Shown here: positions 63,377-64,000 of the stretch, piece by piece | How the letters are laid out: each line of letters begins with the position of its first letter | Numbering within the stretch: the first letter of the stretch is position 1 | Assembly (NCBI GenBank): GCA_035440755.1 | Contig: DAORND010000003.1 | Span: 26,025-90,024 of the forward strand | Direction of reading: 5' to 3' | Origin: Aquimonas sp002352135 | GTDB taxonomy: Bacteria; Pseudomonadota; Gammaproteobacteria; Xanthomonadales; Xanthomonadaceae | Length of the DNA stretch: 64,000 bases | Made by a program: the position numbers and the translations under genes | The notes under the pieces: generated by a model | What the model was told of the DNA's origin: nothing | The model's database searches: none | Seen by the model: the letters and a program-made list of their open reading frames with translations, nothing else

Positions 63377-64000
63377 TCAGCTTTGATTGCGCACAAATCC
63401 CAGCGAGGCAAGCCACTCTTCGAAGGGCAAAGGGCGAGCCAGGAGATAGCCCTGCACCTCGTCACAGCCATGGTCTGCGAGCCAGTCGAGTTGTTCGGGC
63501 ATCTCAACCCCCTCCGCAACCACTCTCAGCCTCAATGCCGAGGCCAGGGCGATGACGGAGGTGCAGATCGCCGCATCGTCCTCGTCTTGTGGGAGGTCGC
63601 GAACGAACGCACGATCAATCTTGAGCCGATCCAACGGTAGTCGCTTGAGGTAGGCCAGACTGGAGTACCCAGTACCGAAATCATCCAATGACATCGAAAC
63701 ACCCAAGTCACGCAGTTCTTGCATGACCAAGATGACGACCTCCGGACTCTCCATCACCACGCTTTCGGTCAGTTCCAACTCGATCGCGCCGGGAGGCAGC
63801 GCGAATTCAGCCTTCAGGGCGCGCAGATCTTCCAGTAGATCACCACGCAGGAATTGGGCTGCCGAGACGTTGACCGCAATCGACAGGTCACCGCGACCAA
63901 GCTGCTGCAATCGTGCGTGATGGCGACATGCTTCGCGCAAAACCCAGCGCCCGAGCGGGATGATCAGCCCACTCTCCTCGCAGATCGGAATGAATTGCGC
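63377..64000 (-). CDS. EAL-domain cyclic-di-GMP phosphodiesterase (partial, N-terminus beyond right edge)
   Basis: The last 207 residues of an EAL domain: ICEESGLIIPLGRWVL, VNVSAAQF, ELTESVV, DDFGTGYSSLAYL, LKIDRAFV, AEGVEM and GYLLARPLPFEEW. The catalytic acid motifs visible here are intact. The N-terminal part with the EAL signature itself lies outside, so sensor or GGDEF domains are unknown. It is transcribed ahead of uvrD, 33 bases away. Confidence 0.92.
   Translation of the reverse strand, partial: AQFIPICEESGLIIPLGRWVLREACRHHARLQQLGRGDLSIAVNVSAAQFLRGDLLEDLRALKAEFALPPGAIELELTESVVMESPEVVILVMQELRDLGVSMSLDDFGTGYSSLAYLKRLPLDRLKIDRAFVRDLPQDEDDAAICTSVIALASALRLRVVAEGVEMPEQLDWLADHGCDEVQGYLLARPLPFEEWLASLGFVRNQS

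Noticed and set aside
1..64000. tRNA, rRNA, CRISPR array or insertion sequence
   Set aside because: Intergenic regions were read for tRNA-like arms, short spaced repeats and transposase motifs; none was found, though this was by eye only.

Overview
The window is gene-dense, GC-rich bacterial chromosome. Gene content and order (aroQ-accB-accC-prmA; pepQ next to ntrB/ntrC; queF type II; a BlaI/BlaR pair; a three-gene tail-collar cluster) suggest a gammaproteobacterium of the Xanthomonadales (Lysobacterales). This placement is an inference from gene content. I see no tRNA, rRNA, CRISPR array, insertion sequence or prophage. A run of exactly 100 N at 52675-52774 marks an assembly gap inside a gene.

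Region 1-4700 is a probable sulfide/persulfide response locus. It holds cydA (cytochrome bd, cut by the left edge), a sigma-54 activator whose N-terminal cysteines have the spacing of the persulfide sensor FisR, and an operon of a sulfite exporter (TSUP) and an ETHE1/Blh-type persulfide dioxygenase. That operon has a sigma-54-like promoter with a 16-bp palindrome behind it. Three evenly spaced dyads and an FNR-like box lie between cydA and the activator. Positions 4686-5202 hold no recognised gene.

Region 5200-24000 is mostly housekeeping: an overlapping DUF2237-rsmC-rsuA operon; ychJ-dinG; a GAF/GGDEF/EAL protein; overlapping ada-alkA fusion and ogt; an orphan flagellar-rod-like protein; queF; a PD40-amidohydrolase; pyruvate kinase; a photolyase/cryptochrome; and a DUF2238 membrane protein.

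Region 24000-33000 starts with a BlaI-type repressor and a BlaR-like metallopeptidase with a TonB-like end, controlled from two BlaI-type operators over their own promoter. Next come an unknown exported protein, a three-gene cassette (methyltransferase, lipid A acyltransferase-like protein, polysaccharide deacetylase), a rhomboid protease and a KefB/C-type antiporter.

Region 33000-43000 is the most unusual part: an approx. 2280-residue secreted protein (internal IPTL-CTERM-like hairpin, tandem cadherin-like modules, beta-helix), then three tandem phage-tail-collar (MdpB-type) proteins, a small protein with a Tat-like signal and a GNAT acetyltransferase. There are no phage genes around them. 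The order and tight spacing suggest one surface or secretion system of unknown function.

Region 43000-64000 holds rmuC with an overlapping GloB-like hydrolase, aroQ-accBC-prmA, pepQ-ntrB-ntrC, a TorF-type porin broken by the gap, DUF1631-PilZ-ApbE, a cobalamin riboswitch with btuB, a CorC/HlyC protein, uvrD and an EAL-domain protein cut by the right edge.
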